Below are positions 38,337-51,850 of a stretch of DNA of 64,000 nucleotides, piece by piece. The stretch spans positions 3,576,501 through 3,640,500 of the forward strand of contig AP031352.1 of NCBI GenBank assembly GCA_037833965.1. The letters run 5' to 3'. This DNA is from Marchantia polymorpha subsp. ruderalis (taxonomy: Eukaryota; Streptophyta; Marchantiopsida; Marchantiales; Marchantiaceae). The notes under the pieces were generated by a model. That model saw nothing but the letters and a program-made list of their open reading frames with translations, made no database searches and was not told the DNA's origin. Position numbers and translations under genes: made by a program. Numbering within the stretch: the stretch's first letter is position 1; each line of letters begins with the position of its first letter.

Positions 38337-40626
38337 TCAAAGCTCAGATTTGGAAGATTTTACAGACTTGGATTTAGGGGTCGATTTAGTGATACGTTTA
38401 TCTTTGGTAGAACCGTTGCTTCCGTACCAGAACTTCCCAGCATGGTATCGCAAGGCATCTGCAGCTTCCTTCAACCCCGACTTCAACTTCCCAAAGACAG
38501 CTTGAGCTTGTTCTTTAATCCCGGAAGCACTTCGAGATTTTTTCAAGTGTTCCTGTGAAAACCAAACATCGTTAGATGTGTCTTCTGGATGTCACAAATA
38601 GCAACGCCTCATCGTTTGCACTTATTTTCAAGTGACATCAGGTAGTAACAACTCATTCTCGACACATGCTACTTGAACACACAACTCACAACGCAGAAGC
38701 AGGCTAGCCGTTAAGACAAAACGTTTCAAAAATAGTAGGACTTTGCGTTTTCTTAGGATACCTTGGCTACATTAGTAAATTTCTGGTCAGCCTGATCATC
38801 CTCCTCCTCCTCATCATCGTCATCCTCATCTTCACTGCCAAAACGTCGTTTCATTAATTCTTCCTTCGAAAACATCTGCATACCCGGTGCACCTGGCATA
38901 TCCTGTATCGAGAAACGAACAGTAATAAGCACCTCATCTTCCACTCCAAAATACGTCCCTTGCTGCCATATGTATTGGCCATCCTTACTCCACAGAAGTT
39001 ATTTTGCACTCAAGTTTGGCTTCAAGTGTATAATAGTTGAAACAAGTACTTACACTCATCGAACGCATTATTCTCTCCATTTCAGCATCCTTGGACGGTT
39101 TTGGAGAGAACGGCGGTCCAGTTTCACGATTCTGGATCAAGAAATGTGATGATTTTTGTCAATTCACGATACTAACTGAGCACAGCAGGGAATATATCTG
39201 GGGCCTATGACTTATCAAGTAAATGTGCCGCTCCGCCTTTCTGTGATCATAACAAATCATAAAAAATGAGGAACACAACTGTCTAGCCTCTGATTACAAA
39301 CAGAGGTCATTACTTTGTATGGAGGAGAAATGAATGGCCTAGGTTATATCAAACCTTCGGAAGTGGCGGAGGTTTGCCGACACAAGCCTTGCTTAGATCT
39401 TTGCAAAGAAATTTTGATACAGCTGCTCTTTGTACATTTCCTTTGTACATGAACTCAGCCACATCTGTGTCATGATCCCCCATCACCTGTAAAATGCAAT
39501 ACCTATCTTCAGAACGATGACTAACCTTGATTGCAAGTCGAAGCAAGTCAACGAAAAAAGGTAAGATCTGTGTGCGTACCAAGACATTACAAATGTGAGG
39601 TTCAGGGGCAGCGTGACAGTAAGAGGTTTCCAACTGGAATTCCGCTACAGCCTACTTCCTGTATTTTTTAGGCATCCACGTTAAAAGCTGAAACATGTTC
39701 TGACCTCTTGACAAGCACGCTCCAGTGTTCGGCACTCTGTGTTGCATTCACCTTCTTCTGCTTGCTCAACAAGCTGCAAGATGGCACAAATGGAGGTGGA
39801 CCCAGAATTGTCAGCAAGACTTTACCAACTGCATAGTGTTTAGACTATGGATCCAAAACTCATGAGAAAGAGAAATTCAAAACCCAGCCATTCAGCTTAC
39901 CTTGAGCTTGTCACCTTCTTCAACTAAGTCAAAGAACATTAACCAGTCAGCTTCCTCTTTCTTCAAGTTACAAATGTTCTCCGCGAGGTTAATTATGTCG
40001 AGCTCAGTAAGCTGAAGATTGGCAATCACAGAGATTTTGTAGTTATATTGTCAGTGATGTGAATCTCAATTTCGAGCATCAAAAGAGAAAAATACGAGCA
40101 TTTGAGTCTTCGAGCCCCAATCACATATTCCTTTGCCTACTAATAGACAAATATAACAGAAGATAAAAGTCACTACTATGCATATGTTACCTAAATAGAC
40201 TCAGAGGTTCTCTATGTGAACGTCTGAGTCCAATTACGGACGCTACTACAGAGAGTTAGAGCATTGATCTGGGGATCAGCCAGGGTACTGATCGTGGTTC
40301 CAGCACATTATCCGTATCAATGTTTCAAAGCACACCAAATGTGACATTTCCTGCTCTCTTTCTTGCCCTCTAGTAACTGGGTCAGCTCAATACTTCATAT
40401 ACCAAGAACATCATACCTTTTTGGGTGCGATCTTTTCTTTTTTCTTCTTTACTTGACGTGTAAGCTGCTTTACGATTTCCTCGCATACCCCGCATTTAAT
40501 ATATTTCACGTCCTCCTTTCTCGCACTGGCAATGGCCTTCTTCGGCAACTGCGCATTCGATTCATGGCAAAGACACAGAAGAAGTACGGCACCCAGAAGT
40601 AACAACAAGCAGCACCGCTTCATCAT
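38337..40626 (-). CDS. ER-lumen saposin-like protein of the Canopy/MSAP (TLR4-regulator-like) family, 318 aa
   Basis: The seven exons in coding order are 40417-40626, 39901-40011, 39705-39773, 39355-39486, 39054-39131, 38762-38902 and 38337-38552. They sum to 957 nt with all junctions in phase 0. The start MMKRCCLLLLLGAVLLL is a signal peptide ending near Ala25. Mature cysteines at 45, 48, 84, 117, 121, 128, 158 and 165 fit the saposin-like fold of this family. Family blocks include VKYIKCGVCEEIVKQL, KKEEADWLMFF, DTDVAEFMY, FLCKDLSKACVGKPPPLP and DMPGAPGMQMF. A highly acidic stretch follows (EDEDDDDEEEEDD), then a basic C terminus ending KSEL. The order is the same as in Arabidopsis At1g42480. 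The animal relatives are ER co-chaperones; the plant role is not established. The frame is open to an ATG at 40674, but MMKRCC gives the better signal peptide. Confidence 0.9.
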
Positions 40627-40775
40627 GATATTCCTTCCCGCAAAGAACGTCAAAGCTCGAAAGACGACTCCCACAAATTCTTATCCAGGAAATTTGATAT
40701 CAGCTTCAACTCCTTTCAGCATCGGATCTCTACTTTCCAGCTTAATGAAACATTCCAGTTCGTCTGTCTTCTTCA

Positions 40776-40839
40776 CGGTTCATATCACGATATGAACCGA
40801 TGACGTTGAGGCAGGCAAATCGAAAGGCGGCCTTTCGAT
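40776..40839. repeat. two short hairpins upstream of the saposin-like gene
   Basis: CGGTTCATAT and ATATGAACCG (40776-40799, loop CACG) and ATCGAAAGG and CCTTTCGAT (40819-40839, loop CGG) are perfect inverted repeats 20 bp apart. They are 150-215 bp 5' of the start codon of the minus-strand gene, so they lie in its promoter or leader. A similar hairpin, 10 bp with a 4-nt loop, is at 41300-41323. Confidence 0.6.
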
Positions 40840-43800
40840 GGGCTCTCCCGTTCTGCTAATCAAGTCAGAGACGTCAGAAATCTGAGAAAGAATTACAGAC
40901 AAATTACAGACAAGCCTTTGATCTGACCGAGCAAATGCTCTTCCCTCAGGTCTTAAACGTCGTCGAAGAGTCGGAGAATAACACAAAGAAAGTTTTCAAG
41001 AGTAACAAGACTAACCTTACGAGGATTCAAGTTCTTCTAGCCCAATGTTCGATCTTTCGAAGGTCATGCCTGATTCTGGCCTAGAGACGAGAACGTGCAC
41101 GGGCAAGCATTTATGTTTTCAGCCTAGAGACGAAATGTGCTCGGCGACGTAGAGTTGTCGGCAGCTTGATTGTTCGCACTTTAGACACGGTGAGGAGCAC
41201 AATCATTGCAACTTGCTAAGTGCTTCTCCTAAATTAACCCCGCCTTTGGGCTGCACTCATAGAGCACAAAGCCCATGTCTTTCAGCGTGCGGCAAGATAC
41301 AATTCTAGACCCTTCTAGAATTGCTTCATTTCAGAACTACGCCAATGACGCAATTCCCTCTTATATTTTAGGTGCAGAGTTGACCTGAACATGCAGAAAC
41401 CGGGAGGTACAGCGTTCATGATTCGGTGAGAGAAAGGAAAAACATGTGCCTGTAGTCTGACGAAGCCTCGTTTGAGATTAGGCAATGGAGTCGACTGCAT
41501 TGCACTCTGAAGATAGTCAAGACATCACAGATAAAGTTATAATCTCCTCTCAAAATAATGAACCATAATGAAGTCCATGTTGTATAATTTTTTACACAAG
41601 TTTTAAAGGGATTGATAAATCACACTATAGATGTTGGGAGTGTAGTGACAATATCTAAGATATCAAAAATATGCAAAGAGTTAATCTCTTAAATATATGG
41701 GGTTGGAGTTATTCGCTCAAACTTTGGTAGCCTATCATACTAAGCAGAAGACGCATTGCTCTCCTTGGGTTAGTGTACATTCTGTTTTAGTCAATTAAGT
41801 CAATATGTTTCCACTATTCTGTGGAAAAAGAAAGCAATTACGTTATTCAATAAGAACAACAACGGGAGTGATCCTTGGAATAACAATCACATACATAATA
41901 ATGACTATAACATATCACTAGACTACATAATAATGACTATATCATACACATATGGGACGCCGATCACATTGCATGTGCTTCTTAGTCATTCATATTATAT
42001 GTACACAGGATGACCTATATACTTCACAGCTATTGGTTCCGACAGGACATACTTCTCATTGAGATGAGATTGGTGCGAGTACCATGTTACTCAGTAGGTT
42101 TCATCCTTGTTTAATATATTCATCCTATGTTTTTGTTACTTTACCTTGTACTTTTATTTACTGATTAAAAACCTTGCAGGAAACCTCTTGTTGTTACTGT
42201 GCTTGCTTGACTATCAGAAAGGGCAAAGACTACTGCATGTATGAGCCTGACGAGCTTTCATACGAATTCCTGCCGAGATCAGAATAAATAAGAATATACT
42301 TCCTTGGCAAGGGGACTCAAAGAGAAGAGCCATGTGAACCACCCTAGAGGGAGTACAGGTGTCCGTCGGGAAGAATAGCACGCAGACTTCACAGATTTTG
42401 CATTTGCTTTTGGTCCGTTGCCGGTAAAGAAACGTACACATGAGGAACTCCCAGACCTCACTTCCAACGAGATGGTCGGGAAGTGGATACCTGTTTTCTC
42501 CTGGGCTTCAATGAAAGGCTGTAAGCTTTGATTGCTGTAAGGAGGAGAAATTGAGTCTACGGATGATGGTGGAATGCGTCGGATCGATTATGGTGCAAAC
42601 TTTGATGGTTCTTGCGAGCTGCAGTGATTGCTTGTCACATCAACTGCTATGACGCGGATTGAACCATGAATTTGTGTACCTCTTTTTCTGTGGGTGATGG
42701 TTGTGCCAACCAGCCAAGGCCTTGAGGTGCAATGAGTTCTGGGTTAATGAGAACGGAGAAATATTGATCGCTGCTAATTATGATTACTCGAAGGAACTTG
42801 GCCGAGCAGCTGAGAGATTATCAGCTCCGATCCGAGCGCGACTGGTCGTCTCTTTCCTTCTGGTCCTCCACGAACAGGTTTTATAACTTACCTTCAATCT
42901 TAATTTATCTTTGTGAAACGCTATTTGTTTAGCCTTGATGTGTGGCAAATTGGCCTTATGGACTGGGACAGTTGTTATCTAGCGAGATCTATGCAAATCG
43001 ACGCATGGTGCAAGCATTGCCGTAGTGGACATTTTAATTTTACAGTGCCATTATCTTTTACGCTGCTACCATTTCCGTGTTCTTCTCTCTGTAGTTTTAC
43101 GAATCTACTTGTTGAGCATACAGCCCTCCTGCAAAGACACAATCTATAGCTGGAATTTTTAATTGCTCTCTCAGATGCGGATGTCTTCCCTCTCTGGATG
43201 ACACAATCAAGTGTAAGTTGATTACACAGGCTTGGCTGCAGAGGTACCATGTTCAGTTCATGGAGTATAGAGTCACTATCGTTTCCTAAATTGTATTCTG
43301 AAGGTTTGTTAAGGGATGGTAGTGGTGAAAATCTTCACAGCATTGTTGGTTCAAGGTTCGACGAACTTGTACGCCCACATAGTGCTGGCATGAAACCCAG
43401 GCGGACCCAGACGCTGGTGGCTAGCCTGTTGTCAGTTTATATCAGGAACTTTAGAATTTTGTCATCCAAGCATAAAGGTCCAGAACTTTAGATCGAAGAA
43501 AGTACACCTTCAATTGCTAGGAGTCTGACTTCGGACCTACTCAATTGACATGAGAATTGATTCTAAGTCCATTTACCCTAACTTTTTTAATTTATGCTGG
43601 ATCCTGATTCCTTAATCTGATCCATTGTGGCTTTATTCCTCTTTAGGTGATGGAGTAGAATAGAATTCTTTGAGAGAAGGCGCGGTTATGCCTTTTGATG
43701 AACTTTCAAATAGAGAAGTTACTTTTGGTTTGCAATAAGGCAGGTCTGGTTTCTGTTTCTATTAGGTGCTCACCACTGAGTGTTGACTGCTCCTGCAAAC

Positions 43801-44507
43801 CATTGTTGTTCATGCTACAACATTATCGCATTTTCTTAGCTGCCCCATCCTAGAATCGACCCGAGCATCCTTGTACGTCAAGACTTAGAAATTGGGATCT
43901 GGTATATCCCCGACCACATTTTTGAGTACAGCGGCTGTCGTAAGGTGATGAGAAACAAGGCTATGCCGAAGAAAACCCGAGATGACGTTTTCCTTCACTT
44001 AATATGAGTCTGATTATGTATAATGTGACATTTGGTAGACTTCACTCATTGTGCGTTGTTGTTGCTCATCTCTTCAGCACTATGTATGTTAATTGCCGGG
44101 GCTTAGTCATATACACATTGTGAGCACATCGATATAGTGGCATATGCCTTTATAATGATAAGCAATGTGGCTAGACTAGCTAGAACCTCCCAGTTGTTCT
44201 AGTTTGTGAATCGTCACACGATTTGTATTGTGAGGATATTGAACTTGTGAAATCTCATTTGTCGACGACGATATATCTCTTCTCGGAAACAATGAGAACT
44301 ATGCTCCTTTGCGCCTTCAGCATTGACCTGGAAAAATATATTCATACTTGAAGATTGGCTTGCTCGAAGAACAGAATACTGTTGAATTAAGCTTGCATAT
44401 ACTGCTGCAGGGTGCGGTGAAGAGCCTATATGTTGTAGTGTATTTTTGTTGAAAAATTTATATTTACAACATCGTATAATAATTACACATTTTGATCCAT
44501 GTCACAG
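40840..44507. other. intergenic, possible exons of an unassigned plus-strand gene
   Basis: Balanced sequence with an AT-rich patch at 41.5-42.2 kb. Open plus-strand stretches at 42701-42886 and 43249-43491 have protein-like composition (for example RFDELVRPHSAGMKPRR) and could be upstream exons of the reading frame ending at 44703. I could not connect them by phase-consistent splice sites. Nothing is recognisable by family. Confidence 0.25.
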
Positions 44508-44703
44508 GCCTGATGGAAGCACAAGGGGTCAATGGCGTATTTTTATCTGCATTTTATTCCTCACCGCCGCTGGTATTCTTTACTTCTTCAGAGACATCAG
44601 ACTATCTCTTACTCTCCTGGCAATTGCCATTATTCTTCAAACCTGCTTCAGAGCGGTACGTAGCAGGTTAGCTAGAAGAAGACAGCGAAGAGTTCTACCT
44701 TAA
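44508..44703 (+). CDS. possible terminal exon of an unassigned small membrane protein
   Basis: An acceptor-like CCATGTCACAG precedes 44508. The frame (one base, then 64 codons and a TAA) reads PDGSTRGQWRIF, followed by two close hydrophobic segments (FICILFLTAAGILYF and LTLLAIAIILQTCF), and ends in a strongly basic tail with seven arginines (RSRLARRRQRRVLP). It looks like the C-terminal membrane hairpin and cytosolic tail of an endomembrane protein. The open frame also extends upstream to an ATG at 44446, so an independent 85-residue protein is possible. I do not recognise the family. Confidence 0.3.
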
Positions 44704-46250
44704 GATAAGGGAATTTTACTTGGTCTTTTGAAGACCCTCATCATTCTTTAATCCATCGCTAATGTTTGTATCATGAATTTTGCCATCCCAGTATCGGCAT
44801 ACAAGAAATGTAGGCCAGCAAAAGATTTGCGTGGATTCCGGCCAGAAGGTTTCAAGTTTGTCAAATTGCTGTCCTAGTTGGAATATGTGTCTGTGCAAGT
44901 GAGCTCACTTACCGCTTAGGTCACTCTCTTGTTAAATGATCACCACCTTCCGCTATCTGTAGGATGTTCAGAACAGAATACTAGCAGAAACTTAATTTAT
45001 ACATCGCTTAGTTACATTTACTTGGATATTCTCATGCTCTCCTGTCACTATGTACATGTCTTGATTCAAATTGGAGCTTATCAGAATAACCTAAGTTGAA
45101 GTGAAGTTTCAGGTAGCCCGGGCAGATGGCAGATATGTCAACAACGGTCTATAGATGATGTAATCCTCTGATTTTAGATCACTTCGCACGCTTGTCATTT
45201 AGTGGCTCTAATTTACTTCAATGTGTTTTTATTGTACCTTTACTGCTGAGCCGTATGTTTTGGATGTATCTTATTTTGTTCAAACAGTCACGAGAACACT
45301 CATTGTCTTTTCAATCCGCTGTTGTGAGATCGCCCAAGGAGGTCGGCTCGCTGTTATAACTAGAAACTTAAAGTTATAGTAAAACAATTATCTCTTTCCC
45401 AAGTTAACGCAGTAAAATGTTTCTTCCTTTACGTCAGGTTGTGGGCAGAAGAACTTGTGGTCTAATGATGAACTCTTTTGTTTCCTCTGTTGCAAATTTG
45501 TTAGTTTTTGGATGGTGCATTTTTTCGGTTCAGTGTTCATCTTTACTGGACAATGAACCAAATCTGTGGCTGATCATAGATTGCAACGTCCTTTAGGTTT
45601 TCTACCGAAGAAAAAAAGGTTATTAAATTTTTTTCCTTTATCAGCTTAAGCATAAGACTGCATTCAAATCGCTCAAGTTTAACGAGTGTGATGCGGATTC
45701 TCAGATCGTGTATGTCGAAGGATACAGTTGGTAATCTCGAGCAAGCTCTCGGCATTTCAGTGAGCAGTATGTAATGGTTATGTTCTTTGAGTGAAAATAA
45801 TGATTTACCTTAATGCAAGTGACTTACTTGGATATGGAATATACCATCGCCTGCATTTTCAGGATTCCTCTTGGTTAGGAATATATGAGGACCTGAGCAT
45901 CTTATGACCCAAAGAAAAAACAGTATTGCACTTTCCACATTTATCAGATAACTTGTAGAAGGCTTGAAATAACGCCAACTGAACGGACAAAATGTATAAC
46001 CGGACACTCAGTCTGCGTGCAATTTGGCAAATTTTCATCTGTGTCATTTGGCATTTGGATTATAATGTGTGATTTATTTTTCGCTGCCGAATTACGCAGT
46101 GAGTAGTGTAAAGATTAAATGTAGGTTGTACTCATATCATAGGTGCATTATAAAGTATTTTTCACAGGGATGCTATTGGGACCTAGCTCCATCCTACCCG
46201 TTGGTTGAATAGTGACGGATAGATAGGTCATAACATTAACGTTCATTGTT
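44704..46250. other. intergenic, nothing assignable
   Basis: Moderate AT content; short open frames on both strands, none recognisable. It leads into the fossil copia element at about 46.3 kb. Confidence 0.4.
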
Positions 46251-46299
46251 GTAGCTTTTCGAAATCAAATATATCAACTTATCATTCAGTAATCTATAA

Positions 46300-49200
46300 T
46301 CTACTCTTAATTATACATTCTTGAAGATCACGATATTGAGATTTAGATGACATTACATTGATAATAGAAAAAAAATGAACATTTTTATCATAAATAAGCT
46401 CAAGAATCTATCAATAAGTTTGAAAAGCTGTCTACACTTTGTGTGAGTGTGAAATCTTTAGATTTCAAGATAGCTTTGAAGATAGTTTTTTGTACCATTT
46501 GTTGAATTGTTCCATTTGTTATCAACCAAAAATTAATTGCTTAAAACCTACTCTTGCTCTTACGTTTTGTTATCAATTGGTTATTGCATTTCATAATCTA
46601 TATCCCTATTTCACTCAAGCATATTTACAAAGATTTGAGCTTTTCTATAAAAACAAGGTGTTTATTTTTTCAAAATCAACAGATTGACATCACTATTTTG
46701 AGTTACAAAATTATTATCTTCAATATTAGATGAAACAAGATGAATTATACCTTGTATAAGCTCTAGTGATTATATTAGATGATAATATACTAGAAGTTTT
46801 TGATATATTTTTACTGTTTGATTTATTGATTTGAAGCCCATCAACAAAGAAATATTTTTCAAATCATACATTTCAAAAGATTTCTTTTATGATTTGCTGC
46901 TGTATTAAAATTGTCAAGCACATGTTGAAAATACTTGCTTTGATTTTGCCATAGACTTTTTCTTCTTCAAATCTTCATGAATCATTTATTACATCTTTTT
47001 ACTTATGCATCTTAAATGCAAACTTGAGCTGATTTTTGCATCTGTCTACATCGGATTGATTTTTTGCCAAAATCGTTTAAACCATGTTATCATCTAAATA
47101 ATCTATGAATCAACTTTTTTTAACATTTATACTCAAAGCCAATTGTTTGTATCAGGTAGATTTTTTTTTCTAGAGATCCGTGATCAAATTAAATATTGCA
47201 GCAAGTGCACATACCAATTGCATTATAACATACTTTGCTACAAGTGAAAACACATTGTTATTATCCAGATTTTTTTCTTATGTGAAATCTCTAGCTATCA
47301 AGTTGGCTTTGAATATTGTGTTTTTGTCATCTATTAAATTATACTTCAGCTTTTATATTTATTTGTAATCAATCAAAAGTTGATTTTTGGGAAACTTCAC
47401 TAGCTTTCAACTCTTGTTATCTATCAGCGTTTACATCTTACGTTTCATAGTTGCATTTCATTGAAGCTTATTGACAGAGTTATCAAGATCATTATAAAAA
47501 GGCATTTTTTTTAAAGATCAACGCAATGTTATTACCATCATGAGTCCCAATGTTACAATTTTCAAGAATGAATAAATCAGTCCATAATCCGTCTCTTTGA
47601 AGAACTTTATTGATGCGATTTGATAATATCATAGTAGACAATTTTGATACATATATATTGTTTGTGGCAAATATTTGAGGTTTGCCAACAATAACCAACT
47701 TTTTCAATTTTTGCTCTTTCGTAATTTGCTCCATCTTATTGTAGTTTTTTTTTTGTCAATTCATTGATAAAATAATGATCAATCTTCCCCTCTATAACAT
47801 ACTTGGATGAATATTTGTCCTTGTAAGTACAAAAAGTTTGGAAAATTTTCCACTTCTTTCACTAATCTGGGCTTGTTTACTACATACCTATCAACAATAA
47901 TCTACAGAGTAATGAATCACATAGCAAATAATCTTTCACATCAATAATTTTAGACTTGTATCTATCTACAAATCCAAAATGCTTACAATTTTTATCATCA
48001 TGTGAATATGATCAAGTCTTAAATCACATTCGATGGCATAAAAAAAAAGTATGGACGGTTTCAACCTTAATGCCTTGTTTAGATCTATGACCTTGAGCTT
48101 GTACTTGAATTTTTTCTTCCAAAACAAATAATAATCATGTTCAACATATTTGACTTTGTTATATCATAGTACTTGGTTGACATCTTGTTCTGTCTTTCTT
48201 AATTGTTGAGAAAAAAATTTTCTTTTTTTTTACTCATATACTTCTTTTTCAAATGATCATACAAGATATATCATAATTTTTTTGCCTGATCTTTAAGCTG
48301 TTTTGCTGTTGTTGTCCTTACAAGGTTACTCCTTGTAGCATGTAGCCACAACTCAATTGATGATAAGACAATGTCAAGATGCAAGGTGTTGCACAATTTT
48401 GGGGATGACAACAACGTTGCTTGCTGATGCTTGCATCTATTAAAAAAAATATGAGATACAACTAACCAAGCCAGAGCTTTTTACCGTTATTTTGCATTCA
48501 AATGTGAAGAACAAACATCAATGTATAGAATACTTCCACGTCTATCAAGCTTTGAAAAATGATAACTTGGTCTTTACTTGTAGTGTTAATGAATAGTCTA
48601 GAGATTCATCCCACCATTAAAATTAATTGCAAATACCAGTATTAACATTTGACATTCTAGATAAAAACAACTCCATGAATTATCTTCACATGTAAATGCC
48701 ATAATAAATGATCTGGAGTCATATCTTAAACAACCAAGTATAACATCATATTCTACATCTAAATAACGTATGATTTGAATTCTACGATGTAAGGATTCTG
48801 TGATGAAGATTATGTATCCCGCCTTACTAACTAGACAATCTATTGTCTCCACTTTTGTCTAACCTTTTTAGAGAGCTATATCATATAATTCAATAAATTT
48901 ATGCTTAGAGCTGTTTACTTAGTGAAAATTCACCAAGTAAACACGACATGAAAAAAAAAATGCAGACATGTTCAAGATGTCTTTTGCTTGAATGGAAGAT
49001 AAACAATAATCATGAAGTACATTGACCAAAACCTAGTTTCTAAATTCTAGTACTATACATCAAGCTTCAAAAAAGTTGATACATAAACGCATGCACTTTA
49101 ATCTTCGGGTTGATTCACACTTGGATTTACCTAAGATGACTTTTTGGTAGCTAATCATGGTATCAGAAGAGGAAAAATCTTCAACTTGTTTGTATTCCAA

Positions 49201-49740
49201 ACATACTCTCACAAATTCTCCACTCATCATTCATTTACAAACACTCTAAAAGAAATATTGTATTTCAGCTTTATATTGATAAAACAATTCTTCACACAAT
49301 TTACTTTCCAAACTTGCTCTAGAGATTATTCTTTACCTCTCTTTATAATACTTAAAAAATTATCATAGTAACACATGATTTATATCATAATGATTAATAT
49401 GCAGGTAAATATCACACATGATTAATATCATTACTTATCATTCCATACTACACATGTAACAACAAGATAGTGTATTTTAGACTATTGTGTAGTCTAGTTT
49501 ATCCACTAATTTTTTTCCCTCATATAGCTTTGAAAAAGTTTCATTGTTAGATTTAGTTGGACCCAAATGTGATACTTTTTTGTGAGTTGTTGGTAGAAAA
49601 ACATTATACAAAGAAAACGATAAATCAATTAAGAAAAAAATTAAAAATTTCTTAACGTTGCCAATGTGAATATCATGAAATCTTGTATGTCTTGGATTCA
49701 AAAATTTGAATAGGAACCTCAATCTTATTGGAAAGTAAAT
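46300..49740 (-). mobile_element. fossil Ty1/copia LTR retrotransposon, broken
   Basis: AT-rich sequence on whose minus strand a Ty1/copia-type reverse transcriptase can be traced: around 47.2-47.35 kb the conserved block around KANLIAR and the downstream FSLVAKYV are recognisable, and a more eroded continuation follows to about 46.9 kb. Upstream parts of the polyprotein are expected at 47.5-49.5 kb but are too worn for me to assign. Terminal repeats could not be defined, so the limits are those of the AT-rich block. The element is broken by many changes, probably well over ten, and is old. Strong CG depletion suggests long-standing methylation. Confidence 0.5.
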
Positions 49741-51850
49741 TACATGAAAGAAGTGCTAAAAATACAACTATGCACTAGGGTGTATTTTTGGATTTTAAAC
49801 ACAATTCGGGTCACTTCATCTTCGATGGTACATTATCGACGTGTGGTCTGAGAATCTTCCACATGCAAAAACAAGAAATCGGAAATATCTGTCATCCAAA
49901 CTATAGATTACTATGCTGTTGTGGATCTTGGTTCGAGTTACGACCTGTAAATCTTGTTGGTGTCTTATACACAATTTTACACCACTCAACTACCATTATG
50001 ATCGATGAAGGGGGAAAAAAAAAGTTGCCTCGATACGCTTGAATGGTCTTTTGAAAAGATTATTTTATTCATAGAAATTTCATAGTATATATTGACACAA
50101 TAGATTTGATATGAACGACAAAAAAAATTCATTAATTTTAGGTTATCTCAATTGATATAAAATTTGGTCTCAATTTTAATATTGCGATAAATATATATTA
50201 TTAAAGCTAGTTGGAAAGAATAAGAAATAATTGGTCTTCATATTGGTAATTGCCAATATGCAGAAATCAAACTTACTTTTCTAAATACCCCGCAGTTTGC
50301 CCAATATCATATCCAAAATTGGGTTTGAAAATGTGATTTAGAAACAAGATTTCGTAACATGATGGTGAGCAGATGCCCTTAAGGGTGCCTTCGCGTCGAG
50401 CTATGGTTGCAACTCATGCTCGTAGCTGAAAGTAGTAGAAACTTTTCTGGCACATGGGAGTATGTATTGTCAAATGTATTCAATCTTATAAATCTCAACG
50501 AACTCATCATAACCGCAGGGATGAGATAGAATCTCGAAAGTAGGGAGGAAGGTCAGCTCAGACGTTGCATGTCCAACCTATTTACTCTCGTCACTTTGGA
50601 CAACAGGAGGGAAGAGTGTTTTGACCTAGTTACTTCAGTCCTCGGCTCCTTGTGATTTTATGGTCTTTGTTTTGTATTTTGATCCATGCTTCTTCTTCTG
50701 ACTCTGGACAATACTCATGATAGTTTCCTACGGCCTGTACACGTCCATTCCAAGGCTCCAACAGTAATGAATATAAATGCGCCCAAAACATACCCTTCCA
50801 CAGAACCCTAGGTTTGTTTTGTTTATTGTGTAGAACGATCCAGAAACAATAACCACATAAGTTGCCAGTTCTCTGACGTCCGTTCTCTGCACCATGTAGG
50901 TTCATCTGAGTTTTATTGCAAAGTTCCCGGCTAAGAACCTGGTTCTTGGCGAAAACTAAGAAAAGTCTCGGTGCCCTTGTTCTTCTGGCAAAAACTTAGT
51001 TGCAGGTTGATATCATCCACAGATATTAGAAGAATCTGCCCCCGTTTCTCTAGGATCTTATCATGAGCTCACACCTTTGACTTGTCGTGGACACCAACAT
51101 CCTGAAATTCAAGTTCAAGGTGGATTCAATGATTAAGTAATCCTATATTCTCAGTTGCGCTCAGCTTGTAAGATGTAACTCCCGAAAGTCATGACACATA
51201 TGATCCAAAAGTTTCATCGAAAGGCGTGCGAATTTGGTAAACTATATAACTGGCACCCCACTCCTATGGACAGGAATTTCCATGGATATCCGTGCACAGC
51301 CACGATCATCGTTGTAACATAGTCATTGGCCTCAGTTCCCTGCTGGTAATCATTAATTCTAGACACGACAAATTTATTTACTTTTTTCCAATCGGCAGCT
51401 TTCATAACCTTTTCTGCGCTAAGGGGCCTACTTTTTGAGATTGCTAGATTCTACAGACAAATCCTGATTACGGAGTTTCGGACTAAGCAGGACAATCTAC
51501 TTGTAACAGACAATCTATCTCATGGGACCCGCTGTATCTTCATCAGGGTAACATTCGGTTGTGCTTAGTGTAATTACAGTCCCAGAGTCCATACACAATA
51601 CTGTAAAGTACAGTTCGTTGATATTGACGTGGTATCCAAGTAGACCACTAAGGAATGCCATCCTGTCAGGCCTATAAACGTTGAACTTCTGTCCACGACT
51701 AATCCTTTCTGCGGCGAGAAACTGATTATCTTGCAACAACCGATATCATCTTTCACCACATGCAACTTTGCTACGGTGTATCCATCCACCCGACTTTGAC
51801 GATAAGGTCATGAATAATAACCATTCGCATGACGTGAAAGCAATTTGTAA
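49741..51850. other. intergenic with unassigned minus-strand ORFs
   Basis: From 50.3 kb the composition becomes balanced. Minus-strand open frames at 50630-50905 (91 codons), 51214-51405 (63 codons) and 51515-51789 (two overlapping frames) have gene-like amino-acid composition, for example NINELYFTVLCMDSGTVIT. I could not join them with good splice sites and do not recognise a family. They may be a moss-specific gene or a degraded one. Confidence 0.2.
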
